Shown in pieces: positions 42,612-55,204 of a stretch of 64,000 nucleotides of DNA. This DNA is from Zopfochytrium polystomum (taxonomy: Eukaryota > Chytridiomycota > Chytridiomycetes > Chytridiales > Chytridiaceae). The DNA lies in contig JAIVFJ010000043.1 in NCBI GenBank assembly GCA_025765615.1, positions 186,001-250,000 of the forward strand, given 5' to 3'. Numbering within the stretch: the stretch's first letter is position 1; every line of letters starts with the position of its first letter. A model generated the notes under the pieces. The model was not told where the DNA came from. It did not search any database and worked only from the letters and a program-made list of their open reading frames with translations. Both the position numbers and the translations under genes were made by a program.

Positions 42612-45600
42612 ATGAGCGATGAGAACGAGGCGGACGAGCCCGCCACCCGGCGCCGCATGTCGGTCGGCGCCCTCGCCCGGCGGTTCGAGCAGCCCGCCGC
42701 CAACGCACCCACATCGACGACGGCAGCCGATGGTGGCCCCTCGTCGTCTCCGCAACCCTACTTGCCCCGAAAGCCGCCATCGCTGAGCTCTCTGAAGCTG
42801 CAAGCCACTGCGTCCGGCCCTCGGCCCTCTTCCCCGGTGCAAGCGCCACCGCCGCAGCCTCGTCCCCGACTCGGGGGCGTGTCGACGGAAGTCCGCCCAG
42901 TCTCCACCATCGCTCGAGGCCTCGATCCGCCAGATCCCGAGAGGAGCGTGGTGATAGAAGAGGCGCGCCTTCCGGTGTCCAGGCTCAGCCGCATGTTTGA
43001 CACCGCCGCCGCTGACGGCTTGCAGCGCCTTAACCCTCCTGACTCGAATGGCACCCGAGCGGCAGCCAACGCTCTTCGGCCTGTTCCGGCCAGCCTGCAA
43101 CCACCTCTACCACGGCCCGTGGGACAACCTTTGCAGAGCCGACCCAACCGTGTGCCTGCACCTCCTCCTCCAGTGAAGCCAAAGCCACTCGCTTTCAACT
43201 CCGACCGAGATACCATTCCCAGGCCCGAATCCAATCCGTTCCTTGACCAGGCCGATGGCCCCTCAACCACCACATCGCCGGCCGAGCCGGCAACCCCGCC
43301 AATGATCATCCCAACGATCAAGATATCTGATCGAATCGCAACGCTGAACTTGTCTCAAGTCGGACCCGCCAACCCCGACCGACCTCAAAGTCGGTACTCG
43401 CCGTCGTCGAAAGCCTCCGCCGTGTCCCCCCCCAACCCCAACCCCACCGCTCCGAGACATCCAGACACAACCGCCGCCAGAGCTGCACCCAGACGCCGCA
43501 GCGCCGCGACAGCGGAAGAAGCCGCCGCCGCCGCCAGTGTCCCGGCGCGCGCAGCAGCTCGCGGCGGAGGCAAACGGCGGACGGAGCGACTCCCGCGCGA
43601 GCGTGACGCTGCCGCGACCCGTGCCCGACCGGCGCGGCGGCGGGTGGGAGGACACGGACGACGCGTCGGCGGCGTCCGAGACGGCGAGCACCGCCGACAG
43701 CGACACGCGGTACCAGGCGGACGTCGAGAGCAACGCGGGCGGGGGCGCGAGGAGACGGAAGCCGCAGGTGGTTGGTGGGGGCGGCGGCGGGCGGAAAGGT
43801 CCCGCGGTGAGCATTCCGATGCCGATGATAAGGGACGCGTCGGCTGGCTCGATTATCAGTAGCATTAGCAGCCTGCCGGAGGGGTCGACGCGGAGGGACA
43901 AGGTCGTGTTTGAGATCGTGGAGACGGAAAGGCGGTACCTGTCGGATATGAAGATTTTGAAAAAGGTTCGAGAGAGAGGTGCTTGGAAGCGTGTCGAGTG
44001 TGGTGCGTAGGGTCGGTGGTGACGATGTGCTCGGGAAACGTGCCCTTAACTGGGTCTCCACTGATGTTCACGTAGGTCTACGCGGAACCCGCCGCCGCTT
44101 CCCGGATATTTCCTCCGGCGGACTGGAAGGTACTATTCGGAAGCCTGGACACGGTCATCGAGACATCGACGTCGTTCCTGGCCCAACTCGACGCGGCGGA
44201 AAAGCCGCAGGGCATTGCAAAGGCGTTTTTGGACATGGCAAGTTCGCTGTGTTAATTCTCCCGCCCCCTAGCGCCCACTTACACGGCAAAGCGCTTTTTC
44301 AGATTCCCGAGCTTGAAAAGACGTACACCGAGTACTGCAAGCACAACGAGGCGGCGATGACGAAGCTCGCAGACTTTGCGTCCAAAGATTGCCCGCCGAA
44401 CATCAAGTCGTTTTTGAAAGACTGCCAGGTGCAGCTTCAAGGACAAACCGGTGCTTGGGACCTTTCGAGTTTGGTCATCAAACCGGTCCAGCGCGTCTTA
44501 AAGTACCCACTTTTGATTCAGGTGGAGTTTGTTGACTTGCTTCGTGAATGGCGTTTGATCCTTTGCAACAGGAACTTGTGAAAGACTCGACGCCCGATGA
44601 CGCAGACTTTGAAACCCTAAAGACAGTCTATGAGAAAATAGAGCGTGTAGCTGAAACCATTAACGAAGTGAAGAAGCGGAAAGATACGGTCGAAAAATAT
44701 GTAGAAGGCAAAGGCCATGTAAATGTCATGTGAGGTTCTTTTCTTTTCAGAACATGCTTTCTTGCGGTTAACTAAATGGTGGATTCATAGTCACGGTATC
44801 AGCAAGAAGCTGACGCGAGGGGTTCAAGGGGTAACCTGCATCCTCCCTTTACATTATTGAATTTAACGATACAACCGTCTATTTTCTCAGATAAAGCAAA
44901 AAACCGGCACTGCAGGAGAAATAACGGTGAGAGCGTTGGAAGTATCCTAGCAAATGCTGAACATTGCGCAGAGAGATGAAAGCTTTGACGAGTTGCTAGA
45001 AAGCTTCAACAGGCAATTCCTCAAGATTCAATCGCTCAACAAATATCTGGCTCTGTGGACTCGTTCTGTGAAAGGTAATGCAATGGGCATCTGTTGCACT
45101 AATCTGTCGCACTGACAGCCTGCAGAATATCTTGAATCTCAGGAACGGCTTGCTATAGCTTTGGAGGAAGTCTATATGATTCCTCAAAGCGATTTGGATC
45201 CAGGAACTACGTCCAAATACCTCTTTGTCTTGGTTGAATACCGCAAGGCGTGCGAGCGGCTTTCAAAAGGTGCTTGGAAAGATGCAGTATGTTGCGCTGT
45301 TTATTGCTACGGCCACCGAATCTGGCACGAGTTAAATGAGATTTTCTTTGCTACGCTCTTAACGACTCAGGAGGAGAAAATTAAGCAAGAGATCAACCCA
45401 AGCCTGAGCGTCCTTCTCTCAAAGTTTAGAGAACCTAAGCTTGTCATTACGAAGCGCGAAAAGAAACGCCTCGATTACGACCGCGCCAAGGCACTCAAGA
45501 CCAAGGGTGATGTGGTTAGAGTCGAGATGCACCCCTTCGCTCCCCCACTACAATCTTGTTTAATCGAAGACCTTTCTGCAGATCGACAAAGCCCTTGAGG

Positions 45601-46736
45601 AATCTGCCGATGCCTACGTTTCCCTGAACTCGGAACTTCTTGATCAGATTCCAAAGTTTCTCAAGCTTGTAACCGACTACCTCAGTATCGTTTTGCAGCA
45701 TATAAGAGCCATTCAAGCGAAAATATACGAGGAAATCCGGGACCAGCTTGGCCCGGTGGCTGACATGGTTGAAGAAGCCGCCCCGAGGCAACCGAAGCAC
45801 AGGAAAGGACGTGATCGGCGCTCTGTCGGTGGGGGTGTCCTTGCCTTGGAACGGTATCCCAAAGGCGAGATCATCAATTCTTGGAAAGAGGCAATGGAGA
45901 GGGGCGAAGGTGGAAGCGAAATTGAATCTAGAATCCGCGAGATCGGCTTGCTTTACAGGTGGATGGAAGACGTTTGGCGTAAGTCACTCGTCTTTGTTCC
46001 TCACTTTTCACAGGATGCTCGTCCATGTATAACTGGCGTTTGTAGTGAACGACGACTTCAGCGATACATCGTCCATCAGCACGCCGCGACATTGGTCAAA
46101 GTCCAACAGAAAAGACTCGTCCGACTTTGAATCACCCCCACGACACTCCCGGTCGTACAGCGGCTCTCTGAGCATTCCCAGGGGACACCGACAAACGTAC
46201 AGCGATGCGGGCGGGGAAGGACGTTCTCGTGAGAGCCTTTTTCTTAATCTTTTGGCTGAGAGTCATGCCAAAAACTTACATGAAATGCTCTGACCCGTTT
46301 AAACAAATTTGCACTCACACCTCCAGCAAGCGGCCTCAGTCCTCGGATCAGCGTCTTGGACGTACCATCCCGCAGTGCCGGCCGTTACGCATCCTCCGCT
46401 CGCGGCGCCGACACCACTCCGCACCACTGGCGCGACCATTCTCCAACGCCCTCGTCCTCGTACAACGGGTCAACCATGGACGGCGCCGACGACGAGGCGA
46501 CCGAGGATGACGACCACGGGCAGCACGGGAGCGAGCCGCAGGCGGGTTTCTGGGTGGTGGCGCTGTACCCGTTCGCGCGCGAGTTTGACGACGAGATGGA
46601 GCTCGAGTACGGGGACAGCGTGTGGGTGGATCAGTGCGGAGGAAGGGGGGGCGAGCCCGCTCCAGAGTGGTGGCATGGGCGGCTGGGCGAGCGGGAGGGT
46701 TGGTTCCCCTCGACGTATGTTGAAAGGCCAGTGTGA
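42612..46736 (+). CDS. RhoGEF-BAR-SH3 protein (Tuba/Gef1-like Cdc42 exchange factor)
   Basis: Predicted to activate Rho-family GTPases at curved membranes. A roughly 400-residue proline-rich disordered N-terminus comes first (start MSDENEADEP). The Dbl-homology domain begins with CR1, KVVFEIVETERRYLSDMKIL, and includes CR3, VIKPVQRVLKYPLLIQ. A BAR-like coiled domain runs from about 44950 to 45960, with SFDELLESFNRQFLK, TSKYLFVLVEYRKACERL, KREKKRLDYDRAKALK and LLDQIPKFLKLVTDYLS. The terminal SH3 at 46550-46733 reads WVVALYPFAREFDDEMELEYGD and ends GWFPSTYVERP. A dozen or more short introns are required. The N-terminal frame shifts near 43430, at eight consecutive C; this is either a 43-nt intron or an indel. 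Confidence 0.82.
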
Positions 46737-46869
46737 AACCAACTGCAACACAGCCTGCCGTACCCGACGTGGTTCAGACAATTGGTTCGGCTTTTCTGCC
46801 ATTTCCGACTTTCTCCTGTTTTTTCACTTCTTTGGCAACCCCCATCGAACCATCCAACGACCCTCAACC

Positions 46870-47808
46870 ATGAGCTTCGAGATCAAAGTAAGCAGCACGA
46901 TTCGGTCGACCCCAAAGGATCCATTCCCACGTCGCGGGTCACCTTCGTCAGAGCAACCCACACGTTTCTTTGTTGACGAGGCGAGGCCGATCGCCTCTGA
47001 TCATGGACGGATGGATCTACTGTCCCAGCCCATCGCAACCAAGATCGCGAGGACACTGAAGTCTGGAAGATCGTCAAATCGCGGGACTTCCGGACAGCAA
47101 CTGATGGGCTGATGGACAGAAAGCGTTCTGGGAAATGCAGTGGCGAGCGGCCGGGGCGTTTGCGCAGGTGGAACGGTACTAACCACCGTATCTTTCCAAT
47201 TTTCATCTTTGTTCCCAAACCAAAATACGGTCGCGCACCGCGACGTCTTGCACCTCTACATTCCCTCTGCCCCTCTCCCTTGGGTACACGATCCATCCCC
47301 TCCCGATCGCCGTTCGATTGTCACTCTCGCGTTGCACCGGACTCTTTGCGATTCTTGCAGACCGCCGGCTTCGACGCCCGTTTCCCCAACCAGAACCAGG
47401 TAAAAACAAGGGCCAACAAGACGATTCCGTGACATGACTCACTTTGACGATTCCTTGTCATCAACTAATTTCCAACAACACAGACCAAGCACTGCTGGCA
47501 AAACTACGTTGACTACTTCAAGTGCGTCGCGGCCAAGGGCGACGACTTTGTTCCCTGCCAGCAGTTTAAGAAGACGTACACCTCGCTTTGCCCCACCAAA
47601 TGGGTTCGTGACTCATGCTTGAGACATACCCTTGGAGGCTTTCTTTACATGACCGGCCATGGGGTTGCCCACTAATTCGCTCCTAACCCCTTCCCCCTCC
47701 CCCCCCCCCAATTCCAAAACACATCAAACAAAGGTCGAGAAGTGGGACGACGAGCGCGAGAACGGCGTTTTCCCGGCGCTCGCGGAGAAGCCGCACGCGC
47801 ACCACTAA
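46870..47808 (+). CDS. COX12: Cytochrome c oxidase subunit VIb (COX12/COX6B)
   Basis: An intermembrane-space subunit of complex IV imported by the Mia40 route. Exons 46870-46887, 47361-47399, 47484-47603 and 47734-47808 give 83 residues: MSFEIK, TAGFDARFPNQNQ, TKHCWQNYVDYFKC and onward, VEKWDDERENGVFP. The Cys framework is CX9C followed by CX10C, as in the family, and the FDARFPNQNQTKHCW stretch is nearly invariant. Intron 1, at 473 bases, is much longer than the 40-100 nt usual here. It stays open in frame from exon 1 for about 75 codons before a stop. The protein needs no cleaved presequence. Confidence 0.95.
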
Positions 47809-48280
47809 AAGGGGGTTGTTGACGTCCGTTGGGGGCGGCGGCGTGGGACGGCCGTGAGTTGTGTGCTCTTCGGACGACGAGCGGGGATTAAAAAAAAGGT
47901 AAAAAATAAAAATGATGGAAGCGAAGTTGGAAGGGGACCAGATTTGGTTCCACCACTACGCGAAACCGCCGTGCTTGCACCTTGCTCCGATGATCTTTTT
48001 TGGGATCCGGGGGGTCTTTCGGGTGTAGCTCGCCCCATTGTTTTGTCGACCGCCGTCTTTGACACGAGGAACACGCCCGCCCACCACAGAGTTCCGACAA
48101 ACTGCGCGGTAATGGCCTTGGGAGAACGAGGTTGTGGTCAAGTATGTGGAGATAGGCTGATTATTCACCTCACACGTGTCACCACAACGCTGGGGGCTGC
48201 CTGTTGCGGTTGGCTTTGTTCGGAGGTCACACAGAGAGAACGAGAGAGAGAGAGGGGGGGGGGGAGAGAGAGAGAGAGAG

Positions 48281-48312
<32 letters not shown>

Positions 48313-49688
48313 ACGTTGTGACTGAATGAGTGTGATTCAGTTTGGGACAGTGCGAAAGGCAGCCCTCGGAGATACCTGATGTTCACTGCACGTGGAATGT
48401 AATCTCTCTCATGCAAACCCAATAATAATGCATGCCCGCGCGACGCACAGAAACACACGGAACTGCATTTGCTGTTGTTGTTGCTGCTGTAGCTTGTTGC
48501 TTTGTTGCTTGTTCTTCATTTGTTTTCATGTGCTTCAAAGCACAACATTAGGAGGAAAAACAAAGAACGCACGAAAAACCATAATAATAAAAAAAGGTCT
48601 CCTACACGTGAGCTGGGCGAATAAGCGCACCAATTACAGGGGTTGTTTTGGGGGAAAATTGTTCCAAGGTTAATAAATAACGAATGATTTGTGTGGTCGG
48701 CTCAGAGGCGGACTCCCACTTTGTCCCGTGGTCCCCAACCTATCCCATGCACAGCGGGATGAGCATTTATTCCGACGCCCGCACTGCGCACTGCGGGTGG
48801 CAGGGTTTTTCCGACACCCGCTCTGCGGATTGAGGAGGTATTTTCCATTCTCCGTGATAGTCCTGAACCAACACACACACAGCCCGAACCGCAAGGACTG
48901 CTTTTTAATCCAGCGTTAAGGTTTTATCTTACATTTTGTTTGCTGGAGAGAATTTTAACGGCCAAATGAGATGACGCCAACGCCACAAAATGTTGTTCAG
49001 GGACAAATTTTGGTGTGTTTGCGCAAATAATGCGCGAGGCACACCCAAGGTTTGGTTAGCCGCAACAAGTAAATAGTCAATTTTGCATTCTGGATGCGGC
49101 CCGCGTCGCGCGTGCGTGCGTGTGTGTGGGGGTGTGTCTGTAATTGCGGTTGGGGTTTGTAATTCTTCCTCCTCCTCCTCAATGACTTCATCCAAACTCT
49201 GAGAGGGGGATAAGAAAGGTGGAACTGAAAAGTTTCCAATTGTCAATTGTTGGTTGTTGTCGTCACATCAGCATCCATCTCAATGTGCGTGTGGAAGAAT
49301 GGGCAAGATGAGCGCACAGACAGACAGAGGTGTGGGTGGTTGAGACAGACAGACAGACGAGACAGACGTGTCGTGTCGCATGGTGGAATTTTAATAATGT
49401 TGGGGGGCAATGTCCGTGGATCGGCGAGCAACAGAGAGCGAGCAATCAGTTGAGTAAATGCAAAAAAGGGACAGAGTCTTCCGAGTGGGCGCGGCGCGCT
49501 CCGTCCTTTCTTTCGTCACCCCTTGTCCCAAACCGCTTGGTCGGTCGGGCAAAATCAATTCATTCATTCATTCATTCATTCATTCCTTTTTGATTATTTC
49601 TTCGCCGCCAACAAACCATAAAACAAACAAACAAAGAAAAAAATAAAAAAAGAAAACAATCCCAGTCGTCATCGCGCGGCGCCGTGCG
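47809..49688. other. 1.9-kb gene-free interval rich in simple repeats
   Basis: Contains a GA tract running into a GT tract (48236-48312), GACA repeats near 49316-49360, and ATTC repeats (49557-49586). No plausible coding exon or structured RNA was found on either strand. It includes the upstream region of the rhodanese-PTP gene. Confidence 0.5.
48236..48312. repeat. Compound (GA)n-(GT)n microsatellite
   Basis: Purine-rich AGAGAG and G-run sequence switches to GTGTGT without a gap. Confidence 0.9.
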
Positions 49689-52600
49689 ATGATGACGTCG
49701 TGGATCCGTCAGGCTTGTTTCTCTCCTGCCTCTTCTTCGTCGTCTTCTTCTTCTCCTCGTTCGGCCACAGTATTTCCTGCGATTTCTCCAACTTCCCAAT
49801 CGTCGTCGTCGTCACTGTCGTTGGCGCCGCCGCCACCGCCCCAGGCCTGGCAGCCGACCCAAACAACAACAACAACAACAACAACTACGACATCAATCAC
49901 AACGTCGTCATCACCTGCAGCTGCAGCACCAGTGACTCCGCCGCTGCCTTTGGCTTACAGCCTCCTTCCCGTATTACCCCCACCACTCGCTCCATCGTCG
50001 CCGTCATCAGCCCAGACCGCCGGACCGGGAACGGCAAAGGCTGGTGGTGCAATGGGAGTAGCAGCCGCAACGGTCGCGGCAGCAGCTGAGGCGGCCGGCG
50101 CCCCAGCGGGGGCTGTGGTTACAGCGGCAACGTTTTCCGTTTCATCAGCAGTCGCTACCTCGGGCAAGCCCACATCAGTAATGCCGCCCTCAGATTCGGC
50201 CGCCAATCCAGCCTCTACCAGTATGTCCCTCGTTGACTCCACTCTCGAACTCCCTCCCCCTCCTGCCACTCCTGCCGCAGAGAGTGCAAGCGCCCCACCA
50301 TTTTTTGACTCGGAAACTAGCGTACCAAGCGGCATTGGACATGCTGCCGCTCTTTCGTCCATGCTGCTTTCTCCTCGCGGGCCCTCTCGCACCCCGGCCG
50401 TGCTACCCGCAGGGCCCGCCTCCGTTGCTCCTGGCGGCGTTGGTACCGTTGCGGATGGTCCGAGCCACGGGGACAGCAGCAGCTTTCATGATGTCATCAC
50501 AAAGGGGCGCTCACTTGCCGCTTCCGCTCTGTCTCTGGCCGCTGCAGCAGTTCCGCATTCATCCAAGCCTCCGACTCGATCTGGACAAGCAGTCCCGGAC
50601 TCTGCCTCCAGTTCATCTTCGTCCAATGGCGCCGCCCTCCACCCTTCCGTTCCACACGGCGCTGCCGTTCCTCGAGGTCCCGCCCTAGCCAGTGGGCGGA
50701 TCGCTGGACGACCTGCAGCTCCACAAAGCAGTGCACCACGCCGTCGAAACTTTGGGTTGAGCCTTTCGGGAACCCCAACCGTCAGTCCATCTAGTGCTCC
50801 CCGTCCTACTCATGAACGCTCCGACGGGCCCGGTCCTTCAAATCGAGGTCTGATTGAAATCACCGCCGATTACCTCGCCGACCTGCTCCTCAAAAGCGGC
50901 GTTGGTGGGGGTGCCACATCAACGGCCACGAGCGGAGACACCACCCCAAGGAATCAGGCCGCATCGGCAACGAATGAGTCAGAGCTGTCCTCCTCCAGCA
51001 AGGCGTCGACCGTCGCTTCGGCGGACACAACGAGGCGAAATTCGATCTCTGATGACGATCTTTTTGAACGCGGGGACAATGGTCCGCTCTCCAAAGGAGT
51101 GGAACAGGCGGAGGCGCGGGAAACCGCAGCAATCGACAGTGGAAGCGAAACTGGATCAGGCAAACCCGGACCGTCGGTTCTTTTGCTCGACGTCAGATCG
51201 TACGTAAACTATGCTCATGCGCGAGTTTCTTCCGCTGTAAACCTTTGCGTCCCGTCAACGCTTTTGAAGCGGGCCGCATTTGGTGTCGACAAGCTCATGG
51301 AAACTCTTGGAAGCGACCAGGCACGGTCTCTTATTCGGAACTACACGGGCGGCCCAGGTGGAAATGGTAGGCTAGCGGTATCGGAGCCTGGTACTCGCCA
51401 GGTATCCCCGGAACGAGAACCTGTCGTCGACCCACTCTCCGCAAACCCTCCCATTCCAACACCCGCTTCTCAATCCCAAGGGCCAGCTGCCATTGGCCCG
51501 TCTCCACTTTCGAAATTCGACCACATAGTCCTATACGATGCAGATTCAGAACGACTTCCTGACAATTCGCCGATCGCCCTCTTGGGGGCGAAGTTCGCTC
51601 GCGAAACGAGATTAGTTGGTGAATCAACTACAATGGGATGGTTGAAGGGCGGATTCAAAGGGTTTATGGAACGTTACGGCGATCTTGTGGAGAGGCCAAA
51701 CGCTACAGTGACGGTCGCTACTGCGACAAGCGCGGCGGCTCCGATGGGAACTGCCCGGATTCTTGAAAGTTCCACTGGCCCTTCTATCAGGTACACCCAA
51801 CCTTCCGATGCCCTCAATAGCGTCGAGCATTTCCAAATTTTGGCGAATTCGCCAAAGACAACTTCTCCTCCAACCATCAACGCACCGGTAGCCTCGCCGA
51901 TGGCGCCGATCATGCCACCTGGAACACCTCCATTTTTGAAAGGCGTGCTGGAGGCAGGTGACCCAAAGGCGGACTTTGTCGCAAAGTGGCAGCTCGTTGA
52001 ACGTGATGAGGCGATCCGACTTGAAATGGCTCGTTATGCACGGGGAAAAGACGACGCGTTTTGTGTGAGCATCGGCTTGGAAGAGGGAACCAAGAACCGT
52101 TACTCCAACATCTGGCCATGTAAGCAAGGATTGAATACTATTCTTGGTTTTTTTTTTCTGTTGTTGTTTTTGCAGCTTTTTGACCTTGCTTTATTTTCCT
52201 TCCAGTCAACTCAAATCGTATCAAGCTTCTCCCCCTTCCCGAACCCGACAGCAGCAGCGACTACATTAATGCTTCCCTTATTACACCTCCGACCGCATGC
52301 GCTCACTTCACTTCGCTCCTTCCTCAAACTGCTCAAAGTCGCTCCCTCGTTGCAACTCACTCGCGCCGTCGCTTTATCGCGACTCAAAACCCACTCCCAT
52401 CCACCATCGCCGCTTTCTGGCGCATGGTGTGGGATCAGGACGTCCGACTCATACTAATGCTGTGCGAAGTCTCCCACAAAAGTCACATATACTGGCCAAC
52501 ATCTACCGCTCCGTACCAGCCATCCCCGCACCATACCCTCACACTTCTTTCCAGTCGCCGCGTTCGTTCGCATATACACCTGCGCTCCTTTCGTCTATTC

Positions 52601-53500
52601 CACGTTCCCACGAAAACCTCTCGCACCGTCGCTCACGTTCAATTCACGGCATGGCCGGACGCGGGTATCCCTGCCAGCATCGACACACTATTCGCTCTGC
52701 ATCATCTCGTCGAGTCCGTCAACAGCGTCGTAAGCGATACGAGCAACCGACCTATCCTCGTACACTGCAGCGCCGGCTGTGGCCGGACTGGCGCCTACAT
52801 CGCGCTCGACACGTTACTTGCGGTGATGGTCCCTCCAAATACCCCAACCTACACCGAACCCCAGCCGCCAAGTATTCCACGTGCGACGACACCCTCCATC
52901 CTTGCGCCAATACCAAGCTGCGCGGTATGCAGCCCGCTTTCGTCCTCCACTCCAACAAGCACCCGGAGCAGTCTCCGCCGCTCACTCTCCAGCTCGTCGC
53001 TGGCGTCCATCGATCCAACACCGACGCTGACACTGCACGCCGCCCTTCGCGGGTCAGACCCGCTCCTCGCCGCGGTTCACCACCTCCGCTCTCAGCGCAT
53101 CTCCATGGTCCAGACCCTCCCGCAGCTCCTCATGTTGTACGAAGTGGCTGTGATGGCGTTTGCGGGCGGCGTCGACGTGAGCGGAGTTGTGAAGCCTCGT
53201 CGGGCGGCCGCGGCTGCAGGAGAGGTTCGCGAGGCTCGAAACGTGGTCGAGACGGGGCTGTGGGAGGCAGACGGCTCGCTGGCACGGGCGCCTTCGTCGT
53301 CGTCGTTGTCGTCGTCAGCGACTGGATCGAAGCAGCAGACGAGTTTTGTCCCCCGCGGTGCGGCTCCGGTCGACTCGCTTGTGGCATCGACCGAGTGGAT
53401 GGACTTGATGCCACTGGAACCAGAGACCCCGGGCGCCGCCACTGCGTCGGTCGGAGGCGCGTCTGCAACCGGCGGGGACGGACTCTGGGTCATGGGGTAA
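49689..53500 (+). CDS. Protein tyrosine phosphatase with N-terminal rhodanese domain (MAPK-phosphatase type)
   Basis: Two exons (49689-52119 and 52206-53500) give exactly 1241 residues. The first roughly 460 residues are Ser/Ala/Pro-rich. A rhodanese/CDC25-like fold follows: VLLLDVRSYVNYAHARVSSAVNLCVPSTLLKR, and later HIVLYDADSERLPDN. The classical PTP domain has KNRYSNIWPF (the join spans the intron), DYINASLI, FIATQNPLPSTIAAFWRMVWDQ, WPD loop QFTAWPDAGIP and active site HCSAGCGRTGAY. The C in GCG is typical of fungal PTPs. Rhodanese plus PTP is the arrangement of S. pombe Pyp1/2 and yeast Ptp2/3, which dephosphorylate MAP kinases; this role is inferred. A roughly 75-residue Ser/Thr insert separates the active site from the last helices (SQRISMVQTLPQLLMLYEV). 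Confidence 0.87.
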
Positions 53501-54319
53501 TTCTAATCATTTTTCGGCCTGCGCGTGGACTTTGTTTGAGATACGGTTTGTGGGCTTATTGCTTTCGTTTAACGTCGGGGGTTGCCTCTTGTTGTTTTTG
53601 TTTTTTGCGTGGTTTGTTCTTCTTTTTCGTTTATCATTCTTTTGGGGTGATCTCGTAACCCATGAGAGACGGCTGCAAGAGTGGGGGGGTGGTAACGGCG
53701 CCGCGCCCCTTTCTCCAGCCGTCTTCGATAATTTCTGCCCGTTCGTTGAGCTTTTGCTTTGTTTCTTCCACTTTTTCTTCTTCCTTTCTTTTTGCGGAGT
53801 CTTGTTTGGTACCGCAAGCGGTGCTTTGCCGGTTGCTTGTTTTGCGGGGTGGAATGAAAGGCTCCTTCTATTGAAGAAGGAAAAGAAGAAAAACCTAAAA
53901 AAAAAAAAAAAAAAAATGGGGTTTCCGCCAAGTTATCATCTTGTTTCCCCCCTCCTTTGAATCTCGTCTACGTTTCTGTTTTTCTCGCTATGCTTCTGTC
54001 GTGGTTACTTTTTTTTTTTTTTTTACCTTGCTCTGATATAAACATATCCCCCTCACCCAACCCCATATGTTTTTGGTGTTTTGCTTTGCCGTGTGTTTCA
54101 ATTAATTCCCTTCTTTTTTCCCCCTTATTTTCTTGAGCACCCTGCGCTTTTTTTTCAGCAGTAAGTCTCTCTTCTGTAATTCTTGTTTTCTTTTTTGCGT
54201 TTCAGGAGAAAATTAAACACTGTGCTTTGTTTGTTGTCGTGCCCGATTTTTTTCTTTTTTTGCTCTCGCTTTGGGTTTTGCTTGCGCGCCGCAGTACGAC
54301 AAAGCTCGGAACAGGTTTC
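53501..54319. other. T-rich 3' flank and spacer
   Basis: Follows the phosphatase gene. It is unusually T-rich on the plus strand, with a run of 19 A at 53898-53916 and 14 T near 54011-54024. No gene is recognised. Confidence 0.45.
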
Positions 54320-54690
54320 TTCAATCGCTTCATATTTCAGACCTTCCAGAACGCGTCTCTGTCGCTCTTTTTTTCGACTCCAAAGATCGAGCCCACGCTT
54401 CCCACGCGGCCGATTATCATCTCCCCCGCGCGCCACCTGTTTCTCCACCAGACGTCGCGATCGGGGGCGATCCCACCACCAGCTGCGCGTAAACCTGCCC
54501 CCGCCGCCAGACGTATTTTGGGACCTGCAGGATGCGCCGCCAAACGCCGACCCGACGGCCGGCGAGCGCACCGCCCGGCGCCGCTTCTTTGCCTGGCTGT
54601 GCTCCGGGTGGCTGCGCCTGGACGACTGGGTGACCGACGGCTACTTCCCCGTCCTGTGGGCGCCCGCTCCCGGCGGTCTCTTCCTTCCAG
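54320..54690 (+). CDS. Coding fragment of an unidentified gene
   Basis: Strong third-position GC bias and protein-like composition, but no family match. Part one (about 54345-54470) reads KIEPTLPTRPIIISPARHLF in one frame. Part two (about 54483-54665) reads VNLPPPPDVFWDLQDAPPN and FFAWLCSGWLRLDDWVTDGY in another. The change of frame lies near GGGGG at 54465-54470 and could be an indel, or an intron ending at CCACCAG. No confident start or stop is seen, and sequence on both sides is T-rich. It could be a remnant or a small multi-exon gene. Confidence 0.35.
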
Positions 54691-55204
54691 TCCCTGTCTC
54701 AAGAAGTGGACCCCCGCCTTGTTGGGAACGCTTGGGTGTTTTTTTTTTTGACACCTCCCGCGGCACCCTCCCGCGGCACCCTCCCGGATTCTTCCGCGTT
54801 CAAACTCCGCTGAAGCTTGGACGGAACAAGACTCTGGGACTGCATGCTTTCTTTCGTGCGGAAGGCCTCTTCTTCGGAACTACATCTGTAATTTTCCTGC
54901 AGGTAGAAAAAAACACTTCCAGAACCTTCGACGATGTCTCCTGCAACAAACGTGTTGTTGTGCGCTCGCTGCTGGTGGTGGGAGGCATTTTTTTTTTTTT
55001 TTTCTTTTTCCCTCGTGGGTTTTTTTGTAAATGGGAGACCGACCCCCTTGTAAGGGAGCGCGAGAAAAGCGATCGGAGTTTGCTTCCGCTTCCGACAATC
55101 CTTACTGCTTCTCTCGATCGGATCTCGCTTGCCCTCGTTCCATTAGCAGCAACAACAACAACAACAACCCATCACCACCTGCCGCCGCCGCCGCCGCCGT
55201 CGCG
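54691..55204. other. Upstream region of the cryptochrome gene
   Basis: Contains T runs (near 54738 and 54988-55005) and a 13-base tandem repeat of CACCCTCCCGCGG at about 54760-54785. No coding exon is supported. Confidence 0.4.
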
